Source of the DNA: Pseudomonas fontis
Lineage (GTDB): Bacteria; Pseudomonadota; Gammaproteobacteria; Pseudomonadales; Pseudomonadaceae
Assembly: GCF_028656955.1 (NCBI RefSeq)
Contig: NZ_JAMDGY010000014.1
Coordinates: 62,001-126,000, forward strand
Reading direction: 5' to 3'
DNA length: 64,000 nt
Made by a program: the position numbers and the translations under genes. The notes beneath the pieces were generated by a model. It saw only the letters and a program-made list of their open reading frames with translations, did no database searches and was not told the origin of the DNA. Shown in pieces: positions 6,949 to 16,091 of this stretch; position 1 is the first letter of the stretch, and the number at the start of each line of letters is the position of its first letter.

Positions 6949-8658
6949 ATGTTTCTTTCCCGCTGGCTTCCCGGCCTGGCTAATCTGCTGCATTACCGCG
7001 CCGAGTGGTTCCGCCCGGACCTTCAGGCTGGCCTCTCGGTCGCCGCCATCCAGATCCCGATCGCCATCGCCTACGCCCAGATCGTCGGCCTGCCACCGCA
7101 GGTAGGCCTGTACGCATGCATCCTGCCGATGATCATCTACGCCTTCATCGGCAGCTCTCGCCAATTGATGGTCGGGCCAGATGCCGCGACCTGCGCGATG
7201 ATCGCCGGCGCCGTCGCCCCACTGGCCATGGGCGACCCGGAGCGCGTGGCGCAACTGTCGGTGATCGTCACGGTGCTGGTGGGCTTGATGCTGATCGGCG
7301 CCGGGTTGGCCCGGGCCGGGTTTATCGCCAGCTTCTTCTCGCGACCGATCCTGATCGGCTACCTCAACGGCATCGGCCTGAGCCTGCTGGCGGGGCAACT
7401 GGGCAAGGTGGTCGGCTTCCAGATTGAAGGCAACGGCTTCATCCTCAGCCTGCTCAACCTGGCGGGGCGCCTTGGCGAAATCCACTGGCCAACCTTCGCC
7501 CTGGGCATCGCCGGGCTGGCACTGTTGATCGCACTGCCGACACGCTTCCCGAAACTGCCGGCAGCACTGGTTACCGTGGCCATCGCCACGGTGGTCGTTG
7601 CGCTGTTCGGGCTTGATCGCTTCGGCGTTGCGGTGCTGGGCCCGGTGCCCGCCGGCATGCCCAAGCTGGCCTGGCCACACACCAACCTTGAAGAAATGAA
7701 AAGCCTGCTGCGCGACGCCATCGGTATTGCCACGGTCAGCTTCTGCAGCGCCATGCTCACCGCGCGCAGCTTCGCCGCGCGCCATGGCTACACCATCAAT
7801 GCCAACCATGAGTTCCTCGCGCTGGGCGTGTCGAACCTGGCAGCAGGGGCCTCCCAGGGCTTTGCCATCAGCGGCGCCGACTCACGCACCGCGGTCAACG
7901 ACATGGTCGGCGGCAAGAGCCAGTTGGTCGGCATCATTGCCGCCCTGGTGATCGCCCTGATCCTGATGTTCTTCACCACCCCAATGGCCTGGATTCCCCA
8001 GGCAGCCTTGGGTGCCGTGCTGCTGATGGCCGGCTGGGGGCTGATCGATATCAAGTCGCTGCACAAGATCTGGAAGCTCAGCCGTTTCGAATACTGGCTG
8101 TGCGTGCTGACCACGGTGGGTGTGCTCGGTTTGGGCGTATTGCCGGGGATTATCCTCGCCGTGACCCTGGCCATCCTGCGCCTGCTCTACAGCATCTACC
8201 AGCCTACCGACGCCGTGCTCGGCTGGGTGCCTGGTATTGAAGGGCAGGTAGATATCCGCAAGCACGAGGACGCGCGCACCGTGCCGGGGCTGGTGGTGTA
8301 CCGCTTCGATGACGCGATCCTGTTCTTCAATGCCGACTACTTCAAGATGCGTCTGCTGGAGGCGGTGCAACGTGAAAAGCATCCACGGGCGGTGCTGTTC
8401 GATGCCGAGGCGGTCACCTCCATTGATGTCAGCGGCATTGCCGCCTTGCGCGAGGTGCGCGACACGCTGCACGCCCAGGGCATCGTGCTGGGAATCGCCC
8501 GTGCACGCGGGAGTTTCCTGCGGATGCTGGTGCGCTCGGGCTTGGCGCGGGAGATGGAGACCGGGTTGCTGTACGGCTCGGTGCGGGCCGGCATCCGGGC
8601 TTACCGGCTGTGGCGCAACAAGTTGCGCCGGGAAGGCCCCAGCGCAGAGCCCGTGTAA
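6949..8658 (+). CDS. SulP family inorganic anion transporter with STAS domain
   Basis: 569-aa SLC26/SulP transporter of the inner membrane, with 11-14 hydrophobic segments in residues 20-430 and a cytoplasmic C-terminal STAS domain (about 445-550) containing FDAEAVTSIDVSGIAALREV. The family signature region AIAYAQIVGLPPQVGLYA near the N-terminus is intact. Members carry sulfate, bicarbonate or dicarboxylates, and the substrate cannot be read from sequence; no carbonic anhydrase is fused or adjacent. The ATG at 6949 follows AAAGG. It may be read through from hicB, 39 bp upstream, but probably has its own promoter. Confidence 0.9.
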   Translation: MFLSRWLPGLANLLHYRAEWFRPDLQAGLSVAAIQIPIAIAYAQIVGLPPQVGLYACILPMIIYAFIGSSRQLMVGPDAATCAMIAGAVAPLAMGDPERVAQLSVIVTVLVGLMLIGAGLARAGFIASFFSRPILIGYLNGIGLSLLAGQLGKVVGFQIEGNGFILSLLNLAGRLGEIHWPTFALGIAGLALLIALPTRFPKLPAALVTVAIATVVVALFGLDRFGVAVLGPVPAGMPKLAWPHTNLEEMKSLLRDAIGIATVSFCSAMLTARSFAARHGYTINANHEFLALGVSNLAAGASQGFAISGADSRTAVNDMVGGKSQLVGIIAALVIALILMFFTTPMAWIPQAALGAVLLMAGWGLIDIKSLHKIWKLSRFEYWLCVLTTVGVLGLGVLPGIILAVTLAILRLLYSIYQPTDAVLGWVPGIEGQVDIRKHEDARTVPGLVVYRFDDAILFFNADYFKMRLLEAVQREKHPRAVLFDAEAVTSIDVSGIAALREVRDTLHAQGIVLGIARARGSFLRMLVRSGLAREMETGLLYGSVRAGIRAYRLWRNKLRREGPSAEPV

Positions 8659-8670
8659 CGGTTACACGCT

Positions 8671-9312
8671 TCAGCTGGAACGTGAAGGCAGCAACCCCGG
8701 CAGTGCGTGCACCAGTGCATTCACTGCGAAGCCGATAAACATCAGGCCGCACGCGCGGGTGATCCAAAGCTCGTAGCGGGTGTACAAGGTGCGCACATGG
8801 TGCGCACCGACGATGCCGATCAGGATCACATAGGCCAGCAGCCCGCCCACGAAACTCAACGCGATCAGCATCGGCAGCATTGACCAGTCCAGAGTTTCAG
8901 TACGGCTGGAGAGCAACGCAGTGAAGGTCGCGACCGCTACCGGATAGGCCTTGGGGTTGGTCAGGCCGAACACCACGCCATGCCAGAACGGCTGGCGTAC
9001 CGGCCCATCCTGCCCTGCGCCATTGCCAGGTTTGCTGCGCAGTGCACGCATGCCGAGCCAGAACAGGTACAAGCCGCTGATCAGCCCCAGAATATCGAAC
9101 ACCGAACTGCCGATCTGCCGGGCGCCGACAATCGCCACCAACGCCGTACTGCACCACAGCACATCGCCCAGCAGGTGCCCGCAGAGAAAACCCGCGCCGG
9201 CGCGCCGTCCGCGCGTGGCACCAATACCCAACACCGCCAGCACACCAGGGCCCGGGGTAATGCCATAGATGAAGCCGGAGGCAAGCACGGCGAACAGCAG
9301 GGAAAAGGTCAT
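8671..9312 (-). CDS. LysE family translocator (amino-acid exporter)
   Basis: 213-aa inner-membrane protein with about six hydrophobic segments, the normal LysE/RhtB size. The N-terminal family motif GFIYGITPGPGVLAVLGIG (13-31) is clear, as is GLTNPKAYPVAVATF near residue 115. It probably exports an amino acid or derivative; the substrate is unknown. The ATG at 9312 is preceded by AAGGA at good distance. It converges with the SulP gene, with 12 bp between stops, and lies 70 bp downstream of the glycerophosphodiesterase gene on the same strand. Confidence 0.85.
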   Translation of the reverse strand: MTFSLLFAVLASGFIYGITPGPGVLAVLGIGATRGRRAGAGFLCGHLLGDVLWCSTALVAIVGARQIGSSVFDILGLISGLYLFWLGMRALRSKPGNGAGQDGPVRQPFWHGVVFGLTNPKAYPVAVATFTALLSSRTETLDWSMLPMLIALSFVGGLLAYVILIGIVGAHHVRTLYTRYELWITRACGLMFIGFAVNALVHALPGLLPSRSS

Positions 9313-9382
9313 CGGGGCCGGGTCCTTGGGGCAGGTGAAAACACCAGAGTCTACGCCAGCCCTGCCCTGCGCGACCAGATGC

Positions 9383-10456
9383 TCAGTAGCCGTGCGCCCT
9401 GAGCAACGCGCCCTCATCCTCACTGGGCGGTCGACCGTAGTAGCGCAGCAGTTCACCACTGCGATTGGTGAAGATGCCGTCGACACCGGCCTCCATCACG
9501 TTCTTGAAATCCACCGGATCATCGACCGTGTACACATGCACCAGCAGGCCCTTGTCGTGGGTCATGTTGTTCATCCAGGGCTGCACCAGGTCGGCGTAGC
9601 TTTGCGCACCACCTTCACTCAAGGCCGCCGATGGCCCGGTGCCAATCGCCCCGGCCGCCTTGGCATAATCGAGCCAGCGTTCGAACTCCGCCTTGCTCTT
9701 GGGCTGCTGACGCGCATAGAACGCGGCCTTGTCCGCTTCGCCAGACTCGGCAAAGCTCTGCCCTGAAGCCGGCTCGATACTGCCTTTGCCCACCCATAAG
9801 AGCAGCACCTTGGGCACGTGCGGTATGGCCTTGTGCAACAGCGCCAGGCTACCCCGGTCGAAGCTCTGCAACACCACCCGCCCCGGCCGGTCGAGCCAGC
9901 CACGTTTTTGCAGGGCGGCCTGCAAATCAGCCTCTATCCCCGGAAACAGGTTGGGTACCTTGGTCTCGATGTACAGGCCCGGGGCTTTCGCCGGGTTGCC
10001 TTCGGCGATGTCGAGCACTTCATCCAGGGTCAGGATTTTCTGCCCCACGAACGCGGGTCGGGCACGTTCGGGATAGGCCTGGTTGTACCAACTGCCAGCG
10101 TCCAGAGACTTCAGTTCGGCCAAGGTGAAGGCACTGACCGGGCTGCCCTTGCGTTCGGGAAAGCGCTGGGCAACGTCGCTGGTACGCAGCAGGTTGTCGT
10201 CATGCACCGCCACCAGCACGCCATCGCGGCTGCGTTGCAGGTCGAGTTCCAGATAGTCTGCGCCCAGATCGCGGGCCAACAGATAAGCCGGCGCGGTTGA
10301 CTCCGGCGCATCGAACGATGCCCCTCGGTGGGCAATGACTGCCGGGTAGGGAATGCCTTGCGCCTTGGCCAATGCCGCTGCTTCGCCTGCCTGTACCTGG
10401 CCACCGGCACTGAGCAACAGCGCACAGATCATTCCATTGATTGCCTTGTTCTTCAT
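9383..10456 (-). CDS. Periplasmic glycerophosphodiester phosphodiesterase
   Basis: 357-aa GlpQ-type enzyme hydrolysing glycerophosphodiesters to glycerol-3-phosphate and an alcohol. A cleavable signal peptide (1-23, MKNKAINGMICALLLSAGGQ..) directs export. GDPD motifs are complete: H43-R44 (IAHRGAS), E52 (APEST), E70 and D72 (YLELDLQ) and H85 (VAVHDD). The E-x-K motif follows in LYIETKVPN. The length fits the calcium-dependent periplasmic branch. The ATG at 10456 has a GAGGAAG ribosome site. It is divergent from the DUF4917-like gene, sharing a 112-bp promoter region. Confidence 0.9.
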   Translation of the reverse strand: MKNKAINGMICALLLSAGGQVQAGEAAALAKAQGIPYPAVIAHRGASFDAPESTAPAYLLARDLGADYLELDLQRSRDGVLVAVHDDNLLRTSDVAQRFPERKGSPVSAFTLAELKSLDAGSWYNQAYPERARPAFVGQKILTLDEVLDIAEGNPAKAPGLYIETKVPNLFPGIEADLQAALQKRGWLDRPGRVVLQSFDRGSLALLHKAIPHVPKVLLLWVGKGSIEPASGQSFAESGEADKAAFYARQQPKSKAEFERWLDYAKAAGAIGTGPSAALSEGGAQSYADLVQPWMNNMTHDKGLLVHVYTVDDPVDFKNVMEAGVDGIFTNRSGELLRYYGRPPSEDEGALLRAHGY

Positions 10457-10568
10457 CGTGCTTCCTCGTGCGTGAACCGCAACGAGCATAGTCGCCGGCA
10501 CTGATGACAGCCCGGTTGCGTGCTAAAGTCGCGCCCTGCGATTTGCAACAAAACCCTACGAGATCCCC

Positions 10569-11597
10569 ATGCCCCTCGCCGACCTCGACGCCAACCTCCC
10601 GGCCTGGCCGCACCTCAAGCGCAGCCACCCGTGCAGCGCATTGCTGCTGGGCAATGGTGCCAGCCGCGCCGTGTGGCGGCCGTTTACCTACTTCTCGTTG
10701 TTCGACCTGGCCCAGCGAGTGCGCAACAAGCCACTGGGGCTGACTGACCAGGCGCTGTTCAAGTCGATGAACACCGAGCTGTTCGAGCCGGTGCTCAGCG
10801 CGTTGAACACCACGGTACGGGTGAACGCAGCGTTGGCGATCAGTGCCTCGGCGCCGCTGAACCGGTACTACGCGATCAAGGAAGCGCTGATCCACGCGAT
10901 ACGCAGCGTGCATATCCCCTGGAAGCTGCTGCCGGGTTCGACGCTTCAGGCCATCAATGCCGAACTGCGCACTTACCGCAGCGTGTTTTCCAGCAACTAC
11001 GACCTGCTTTGTCATTGGGCGGTTATCGCTGCGCCGCAGGGCTTTCACCACCTGTTCGACGAAGAAGGCGACTTCGACATCAGCCGCACCCGGGGCGAAG
11101 GCACGCGGATGCTCTACTTGCACGGCGGCCTGCACCTGCTCAAAACCCAGGAAGGCGGCACCCGACTGCGCGCCGCCGACGGCAGCCAGCTGCTCAATGG
11201 GTTTGCGATCAATACCCCAGGTGATGTGCCGCTGTTCGTCAACGAAGGCGCCAGCGACGACAAGCTGCGCGCCATTCGCGCGTCGGATTACCTGACCTGG
11301 TGCTATGGCGAACTGGCCGGGCAGCGCGAAGGGTTATGCGTGTTCGGGCACCATCTGGACCAGGCCGACCGACACCTGGTGCGGGCGATCAAGCAGGCCA
11401 GCCCCGCGCATGTGGCGATTGGCATTGTGCCAGTGAGCGAGGCGGCGATTGTCAGTCAGAAGCAGCACTTTGCCCGGGTGTTCGCCGATTGCCCGGCGCT
11501 TGAAGTGGTGTTTTTCGATGCCTCGACGCATCCGCTGGGGGCGGCTGAATTGAATGTGCCAGCGCCTGTGGCCAAGGTTGTTAAGCGGCGGCGCTAG
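10569..11597 (+). CDS. DUF4917-like protein with SIR2-like motifs
   Basis: 342-aa soluble protein of unknown function that I place in the DUF4917 family. Four motifs occur in the order of SIR2-like NAD-binding proteins: LLLGNGAS (26-33), SSNYDLL (141-147), YLHGGLHL (183-190) and FGHHLDQADRHL (259-270). In SIR2 folds these positions correspond to the glycine-rich loop, the N-Y-D/H strand, the H-G segment and the C-terminal G-x-x-x-x-D loop. SIR2-like domains occur in sirtuins and in NADase defence effectors, but no partner gene is present and the catalytic role is not known. The gene stands alone between a divergent gene and a REP pair. Confidence 0.65.
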   Translation: MPLADLDANLPAWPHLKRSHPCSALLLGNGASRAVWRPFTYFSLFDLAQRVRNKPLGLTDQALFKSMNTELFEPVLSALNTTVRVNAALAISASAPLNRYYAIKEALIHAIRSVHIPWKLLPGSTLQAINAELRTYRSVFSSNYDLLCHWAVIAAPQGFHHLFDEEGDFDISRTRGEGTRMLYLHGGLHLLKTQEGGTRLRAADGSQLLNGFAINTPGDVPLFVNEGASDDKLRAIRASDYLTWCYGELAGQREGLCVFGHHLDQADRHLVRAIKQASPAHVAIGIVPVSEAAIVSQKQHFARVFADCPALEVVFFDASTHPLGAAELNVPAPVAKVVKRRR

Positions 11598-11604
11598 ACG
11601 ACCG

Positions 11605-11723
11605 CGACGCGGTCGATCGCTGGCAAGGCCAGCTCCCACAGTGATCAGTGCAAGAAAGTGGCTGCCACAAGAAGCAAGGTGCACCGCTATTTCTGTGGGA
11701 GCCGGCGTTGCCGGCGATAAGGG
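11605..11723. repeat. REP pair (inverted)
   Basis: A reverse REP at 11605-11641 (ending CCAGCTCCCACAG) and a forward REP at 11693-11723 (CTGTGGGAGCCGG...GCCGGCGATAAGGG), separated by about 50 bp, just before the Fur-like site of the sigma-factor gene. Confidence 0.85.
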
Positions 11724-11745
11724 CAACAAAGATCCTCGTAGCAAA

Positions 11746-11760
11746 TAACAATAATTCTCG
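11746..11760. promoter_or_regulatory. Possible Fur box upstream of the ECF sigma gene
   Basis: TAACAATAATTCTCG matches 10 of 14 defined positions of TGATAATNATTATCA. It lies 45 bp upstream of the sigma-factor start, in an AT-rich island within GC-rich flanks, as expected for an iron-repressed promoter. Confidence 0.5.
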
Positions 11761-11805
11761 ATAACATTCGCAACCTTTCTCGCCGCGACGCTCTGGAAAG
11801 TTTGC

Positions 11806-12345
11806 ATGCAGCGCCCCAAACCCGACCCTTTTGCGCATGAACCCTGCCGTGGTTTCTATGCCGACATCCTGCATTTCCTGCGTAAACGCACGGACAACGC
11901 CAGCGATGCCGCCGACATTACCCAGGATGTTTTCACCCAATGGCTGGGCTACCGCGACAAGGCCCGGGTCGAGCAACCGCGCGCGTTCCTGTTCCAGGTT
12001 GCGCGCAACCTGCTGCGTGATCACTGGCGTCGACAAAAGGTCCGCCACGCCGTGCTGGACGAAGATGCCGAGCCCTGTGTCGAGGCGCCCGCCTCGCCCA
12101 TGACCGACCCCATGGCCAACGCGCAAACCCAGCAACGCCTGGAACATTTGAAAATTGTTCTCGCCGAACTCTCGCCGCGCCGCCGCGAAGCCCTTATGCT
12201 GCACCGCTTTGAAGGTTTGAGTCAGGCGCAGATCAGCGAACGCATGGGCATCTCCATCAGCATGGTGGAAAAGCACATTGCCGCCGCTCTCTTGCATTGC
12301 AAGCAGCGCCTGGACGGCGACAACGGCACGGAGCAGCCCGAATGA
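11806..12345 (+). CDS. FecI-type ECF sigma factor
   Basis: 179-aa extracytoplasmic-function sigma factor of the iron-starvation group. Region 2 spans about 12-80 (FYADILHFLRKR, DAADITQDVF, QPRAFLFQVARNLLRDHWRR). Region 4 spans about 118-170 (LSPRRREALMLHRFEGLSQA, then the helix-turn-helix with ISISMVEKHI). It is expected to direct RNA polymerase to the downstream TonB-receptor promoter when the anti-sigma protein signals uptake. The TGA overlaps the FecR ATG (ATGA), giving coupled translation. Regulation by Fur is suggested by the site upstream. Confidence 0.9.
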   Translation: MQRPKPDPFAHEPCRGFYADILHFLRKRTDNASDAADITQDVFTQWLGYRDKARVEQPRAFLFQVARNLLRDHWRRQKVRHAVLDEDAEPCVEAPASPMTDPMANAQTQQRLEHLKIVLAELSPRRREALMLHRFEGLSQAQISERMGISISMVEKHIAAALLHCKQRLDGDNGTEQPE

Positions 12346-13298
12346 GCGTCACCCCTGAAATCGATAAGCGTTCGGTCGATGCCCAGGCGGCCAGCTGGTT
12401 CAGTCATAACCGCAACACGCCTTCGCGTGCGGCGCGCAAGGCGTTCGACCAATGGCTGCAAGCGCCCGAACACGCGCGCGCGTATACCCAGTTCGAACAG
12501 CTCTGGGCCGACCTTGCGGCGCTCAAGGCACTGAACAAGCCGGTCGCCCTGGTGCGCCGGCAGCCGCGCTATTGGCGCCCGGCACTGTCGGCGGCGGCAG
12601 CGTTGCTCTGCGCCCTGCTGGTCGGCAACCTCGGCGCGCCTGCCAGCGGCTACCAGCAACACCTGACCACCCACAGCCATGACGCGCAAACCCTCGAGCT
12701 GCCCGATGGCAGCCGCCTCAGCGTGAACGCCAACACCCGCCTGCGCATCGACTTCGACAGCGAACGGCGCATGATCCACCTCGACCAGGGCCAGCTCTAC
12801 ATCGACGTGGCTCCAGACAAGGAACGCCCGCTGTTCGTCGATGCCGGGGCGGCCAAGGTGCGGGTGGTCGGCACCGGCTTCGACCTGCGCCGTGGCCAGC
12901 ATGAAACGGTGCTCAGCGTCGCCCACGGCATGGTGGCCCTGGATACCCCCGGCGAAGACCGCGACCCGGCCATGCTCGGCGCGCGCCAGCGCGCTACCTA
13001 TGACCTGGCGCGCGGCAGCCTCAGCTGGCAAACCCTGAGTGATCAGGAAGTGGCCGACTGGCGCAATGGCCATGTCTCGTTCCGCAACCGCGAGCTGGCC
13101 AGCCTGGTCGACGAGCTGTCGCTGTACCGCCCGCAGGCCGTCGTGCTGGCCGACGCGGCACTGGCCGGCTACAAGGTCTCCGGCAACCTCGACATCAACG
13201 ATCCGGACGCGCTGCTCAATGCCCTGCCTGCCCTGTTGCCGGTAAAAACCGTAGCCCTGGCCGATGGCCGCCTGCGTATCGAGCGACGTTCGAAATAA
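12342..13298 (+). CDS. FecR family anti-sigma regulator
   Basis: 318-aa inner-membrane anti-sigma/activator protein. The cytoplasmic N-terminal domain (1-75) has the family pattern AASWFSHNRN...ARKAFDQWLQAPEHARAY, followed by one membrane segment at about 79-96 and the periplasmic FecR domain (110-220, with LELPDGSRLSVNANTRLRID and VRVVGTGFDLR). The C-terminal secretin/TonB-like domain, which contacts the receptor's STN domain, covers about 255-318. It holds the adjacent sigma factor until the loaded receptor signals through its periplasmic side. Start fixed by the ATGA overlap. Confidence 0.92.
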   Translation: MSVTPEIDKRSVDAQAASWFSHNRNTPSRAARKAFDQWLQAPEHARAYTQFEQLWADLAALKALNKPVALVRRQPRYWRPALSAAAALLCALLVGNLGAPASGYQQHLTTHSHDAQTLELPDGSRLSVNANTRLRIDFDSERRMIHLDQGQLYIDVAPDKERPLFVDAGAAKVRVVGTGFDLRRGQHETVLSVAHGMVALDTPGEDRDPAMLGARQRATYDLARGSLSWQTLSDQEVADWRNGHVSFRNRELASLVDELSLYRPQAVVLADAALAGYKVSGNLDINDPDALLNALPALLPVKTVALADGRLRIERRSK

Positions 13299-13303
13299 AA
13301 CAC

Positions 13304-13318
13304 TGAGAATATTTTTCA
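13304..13318. promoter_or_regulatory. Fur box between fecR-like gene and receptor
   Basis: TGAGAATATTTTTCA matches 12 of 14 defined positions of TGATAATNATTATCA, 97 bp before the receptor start. It suggests direct iron control of the receptor in addition to the sigma factor. Confidence 0.6.
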
Positions 13319-13414
13319 TTCGCATATGAGGGTTTTCAAGCGCCCCGCGTCTTCCTCCCGTCTGCGTATTCATTGCAGGCCTTTTTGGCCTTTGTCGCCG
13401 TATTGGGGGATTTC

Positions 13415-15955
13415 ATGTTGCATGCGTTTCGACCTTTCAAGCCGTTGTCTGCCCGTCCTTCGCTGCTCGCCGCCTGCCTGGCGCTGAGCCTGCAAGCCCA
13501 GGCTGCACCGGTCCAGCTGCAATTGCCGGCCCAGCCACTGGCCGTCTCGCTGAGCCAACTGGCCCAGCAAGCCAAAGTGCAATTGCTGTTCGACGAGTCG
13601 TTGCTGCGCAATGTGCAAGCCCCGGCCCTTGATGGCCAGTACGAAGCCGCCGAGGCCATCGCCCGCCTGCTCGCCAGCAGCCGCTTCGCCGTGGTCAAGG
13701 TCGGCAACACCTACGTGGTGCGCCCCAGGGAAGACCAACTGGTAACCCGCACGGCCGATGAAAATGGCATCCAGCTTGGCGCCTTGAGCATCGTCGGTGA
13801 CGGCCAGCAGGTCACCCCGGAAACTGTCGGGCGTTCGACCCTGACCCAGGTTGATATCGATCGCCATCAGCCCAGCAACATTCCCAACCTGCTCACCACA
13901 CTGCCGGGCGTGAGCATGGGTGGCTCCCAGGAGCCTGGTGGCCAGACAATCAATATCTGGGGCATGGGCGATGCCGAAGACGTTCCGCTAAGCGTCGATG
14001 GCGCGACCAAGAGCGGCTTTGAACGCTACTCCCAGGGCACCATCTTCATCGAGCCCGAACTGATCAAGCGTATTGAAGTCGAGAAGGGGCCGCACTCTGT
14101 CCTGACCGGCAATGGTGGCTTCGGTGGTACCGTGCGCATGGAAACCAAGGATGCCCCCGAGCTGCTGCAGGAAGGCCGCAACACCGGCGCCATGGTCAAA
14201 TATGGTTACTCCAGCAACGACCACCAGCAGATCTACAGTTCGGCGCTTTTCGGTCGCACCGACGATGGCCGTGCTGATGCGCTGGTGTACCTGACCAAGC
14301 GCGACGGTGATGACCTCAAGCTGGCCGGCACGCCACCCGACCGATACGGTGACTATCCAATCAACCCCAAGCGCCTGCCCAACACCGCGCAAGACCTGGA
14401 CGGTGGCCTGTTCAAGCTGAACCTGAACCTGACCGATGAGCAGAGCCTGAAGCTCTCCTACTCACGCTCTCGCAACGAACGCTGGACGCCGTTCTCGTCC
14501 ACCGGCTACCCGACCCCTCCACTGCAGTCGAACATTGACAAGCTCGGCTATGAGGGAGCACTGCGTCGCTACCTGGCCAACCGAGAAACGATCGACACCA
14601 CCTGGTCGACCACCTACAAGTACCAGCCGATTGAAAATCCGCTGATCGACCTGGAAGTGCGTTACTCCGAGTCCGACACCAAGCAGACCGACGAACGTGA
14701 TGCCAGCGCGTTCTTCCAGGTCTCCACTGGCGGGCGCAAGATGGAAACCGAGTACAAGGACCGCATGCTGGAAGTGCGCAACACCAGCCTTGTCGAAACC
14801 GGCCCGTTGGAACATGCACTGACGCTCGGCACGCAACTGCGTCGCCACAACCGCGATACGTTGATGTGGATGCCCGGTGCAAGCTACAGCAAACCTGCGT
14901 ACAACGATGGCTACTTTCAGCCACCGTTCATGCCGCAAGGCAAAACCGATACCAACAGTTTCTACATCGAGGACGCCATCACCCTGGGCGATGTGACCGT
15001 GACGCCTTCACTGCGTTATGACCATGTCACCAACAAAAGCGACGGCAACGATGCGCCTTACTACAACAAGCCAGCACTGGGCCACGATTACGGCGACCAA
15101 ACCTATAGCGGTTGGTCACCACGCCTGAAAGTGTACTGGCGCGCCACCGAACAACACGCGCTCTTTGCCGACTACAGCCAGACCTGGCGTGCACCGGTAA
15201 TCGACGAGCAATACGAAGTACAGGGCCTGGGCAGCCAGACCGCAAGTAGCCGCAACCTCGACCCGGAACGCATCACCGCCGTGCGTGTCGGCAGTGTCAC
15301 CAACCTGTCCAACGTTTTCACCGAGCAGGACAGTGTGCAGATTCGTACCCAGGTATTCCGCAACGAGATCAAGGATGAAATCTTCAAGGCACGTGGCATC
15401 CGCTGCGAGGCCCAAAGCCAGGCCGGCGGTTCGGCGTCAATCTGCAACTTTGACCTGTACTCCAACTACCGCAACATCAAAGGTTCGGTAATCAAGGGCT
15501 TTGAAGTCGAGAGTTACTACGATTCGCGCATTCTGTTCGGCTCGCTGTCCTACTCGTGGATGACCGGCAAGCATGACGGTGCCTACAACGACCCTTGGGG
15601 GCCGAATGTCTGGGCACGTGATGTGCCAGCACCCAAATGGGTTGCAACGCTGGGTGTGAAAATCCCGAGCTGGGATGCACAGGTGGGCTGGACCGGGCTG
15701 TTCGTACGCAAGACCGACCGCCTGCCAGGTGATGACTACAAGAGCGATGAATATTGGGATCAGCGCGACAACGAAAGCTATGACGTGCAAGGCCTGTTCG
15801 CCAAATGGACCCCGCAGCAGCCTTACCTGAAGGGCACCGAGGTCAACCTCACCGTCGACAACCTGTTCAACCGCGACTACGCACCGATGCTCAGCGGTGA
15901 GAACGTGTACAGCCAAGGCCGCAACGCCAAGGTCAGCATTACCCGGTTCTTCTGA
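13415..15955 (+). CDS. TonB-dependent receptor with STN signalling domain, heme/siderophore type
   Basis: 846-aa outer-membrane transducer. A signal peptide (1-30) precedes an STN domain (about 32-104, LPAQPLAVSLSQLAQQAKVQ), then the plug (about 140-265) and a 22-strand barrel ending in the outer-membrane signature ITRFF. The STN domain and the adjacent FecI/FecR genes make it a cell-surface signalling receptor. Plug features such as INIWGMGD and DGATKSGF resemble HasR-type heme receptors. A WRAP motif near residue 591 and NLDPE about 20 residues later mimic the FRAP/NPNL box, but the histidine normally between them is absent, so a siderophore substrate remains possible. The ATG at 13415 follows GGGGGA. 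Confidence 0.82.
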   Translation: MLHAFRPFKPLSARPSLLAACLALSLQAQAAPVQLQLPAQPLAVSLSQLAQQAKVQLLFDESLLRNVQAPALDGQYEAAEAIARLLASSRFAVVKVGNTYVVRPREDQLVTRTADENGIQLGALSIVGDGQQVTPETVGRSTLTQVDIDRHQPSNIPNLLTTLPGVSMGGSQEPGGQTINIWGMGDAEDVPLSVDGATKSGFERYSQGTIFIEPELIKRIEVEKGPHSVLTGNGGFGGTVRMETKDAPELLQEGRNTGAMVKYGYSSNDHQQIYSSALFGRTDDGRADALVYLTKRDGDDLKLAGTPPDRYGDYPINPKRLPNTAQDLDGGLFKLNLNLTDEQSLKLSYSRSRNERWTPFSSTGYPTPPLQSNIDKLGYEGALRRYLANRETIDTTWSTTYKYQPIENPLIDLEVRYSESDTKQTDERDASAFFQVSTGGRKMETEYKDRMLEVRNTSLVETGPLEHALTLGTQLRRHNRDTLMWMPGASYSKPAYNDGYFQPPFMPQGKTDTNSFYIEDAITLGDVTVTPSLRYDHVTNKSDGNDAPYYNKPALGHDYGDQTYSGWSPRLKVYWRATEQHALFADYSQTWRAPVIDEQYEVQGLGSQTASSRNLDPERITAVRVGSVTNLSNVFTEQDSVQIRTQVFRNEIKDEIFKARGIRCEAQSQAGGSASICNFDLYSNYRNIKGSVIKGFEVESYYDSRILFGSLSYSWMTGKHDGAYNDPWGPNVWARDVPAPKWVATLGVKIPSWDAQVGWTGLFVRKTDRLPGDDYKSDEYWDQRDNESYDVQGLFAKWTPQQPYLKGTEVNLTVDNLFNRDYAPMLSGENVYSQGRNAKVSITRFF

Positions 15956-15965
15956 TCCGGGCCTG

Positions 15966-15994
15966 CGCCGACTGCCTGCAACGGGCAGTCGGCG
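15966..15994 (+). terminator. Stem-loop after the TonB receptor
   Basis: Perfect 11-bp stem CGCCGACTGCC / GGCAGTCGGCG around a 7-nt loop, 10 bp after the stop. It lacks a T-tract, so it may act as an mRNA-stabilising or weak terminator hairpin. Confidence 0.5.
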
Positions 15995-16091
15995 GCAACT
16001 GTACGGACACCTTTGTGTCCAGCTGTAACAAGATTCCGCGCCGCGCCTGTGGCTCAATGCAGGGACCTTCCTGCTGTTTCAAGGCGCTCTC

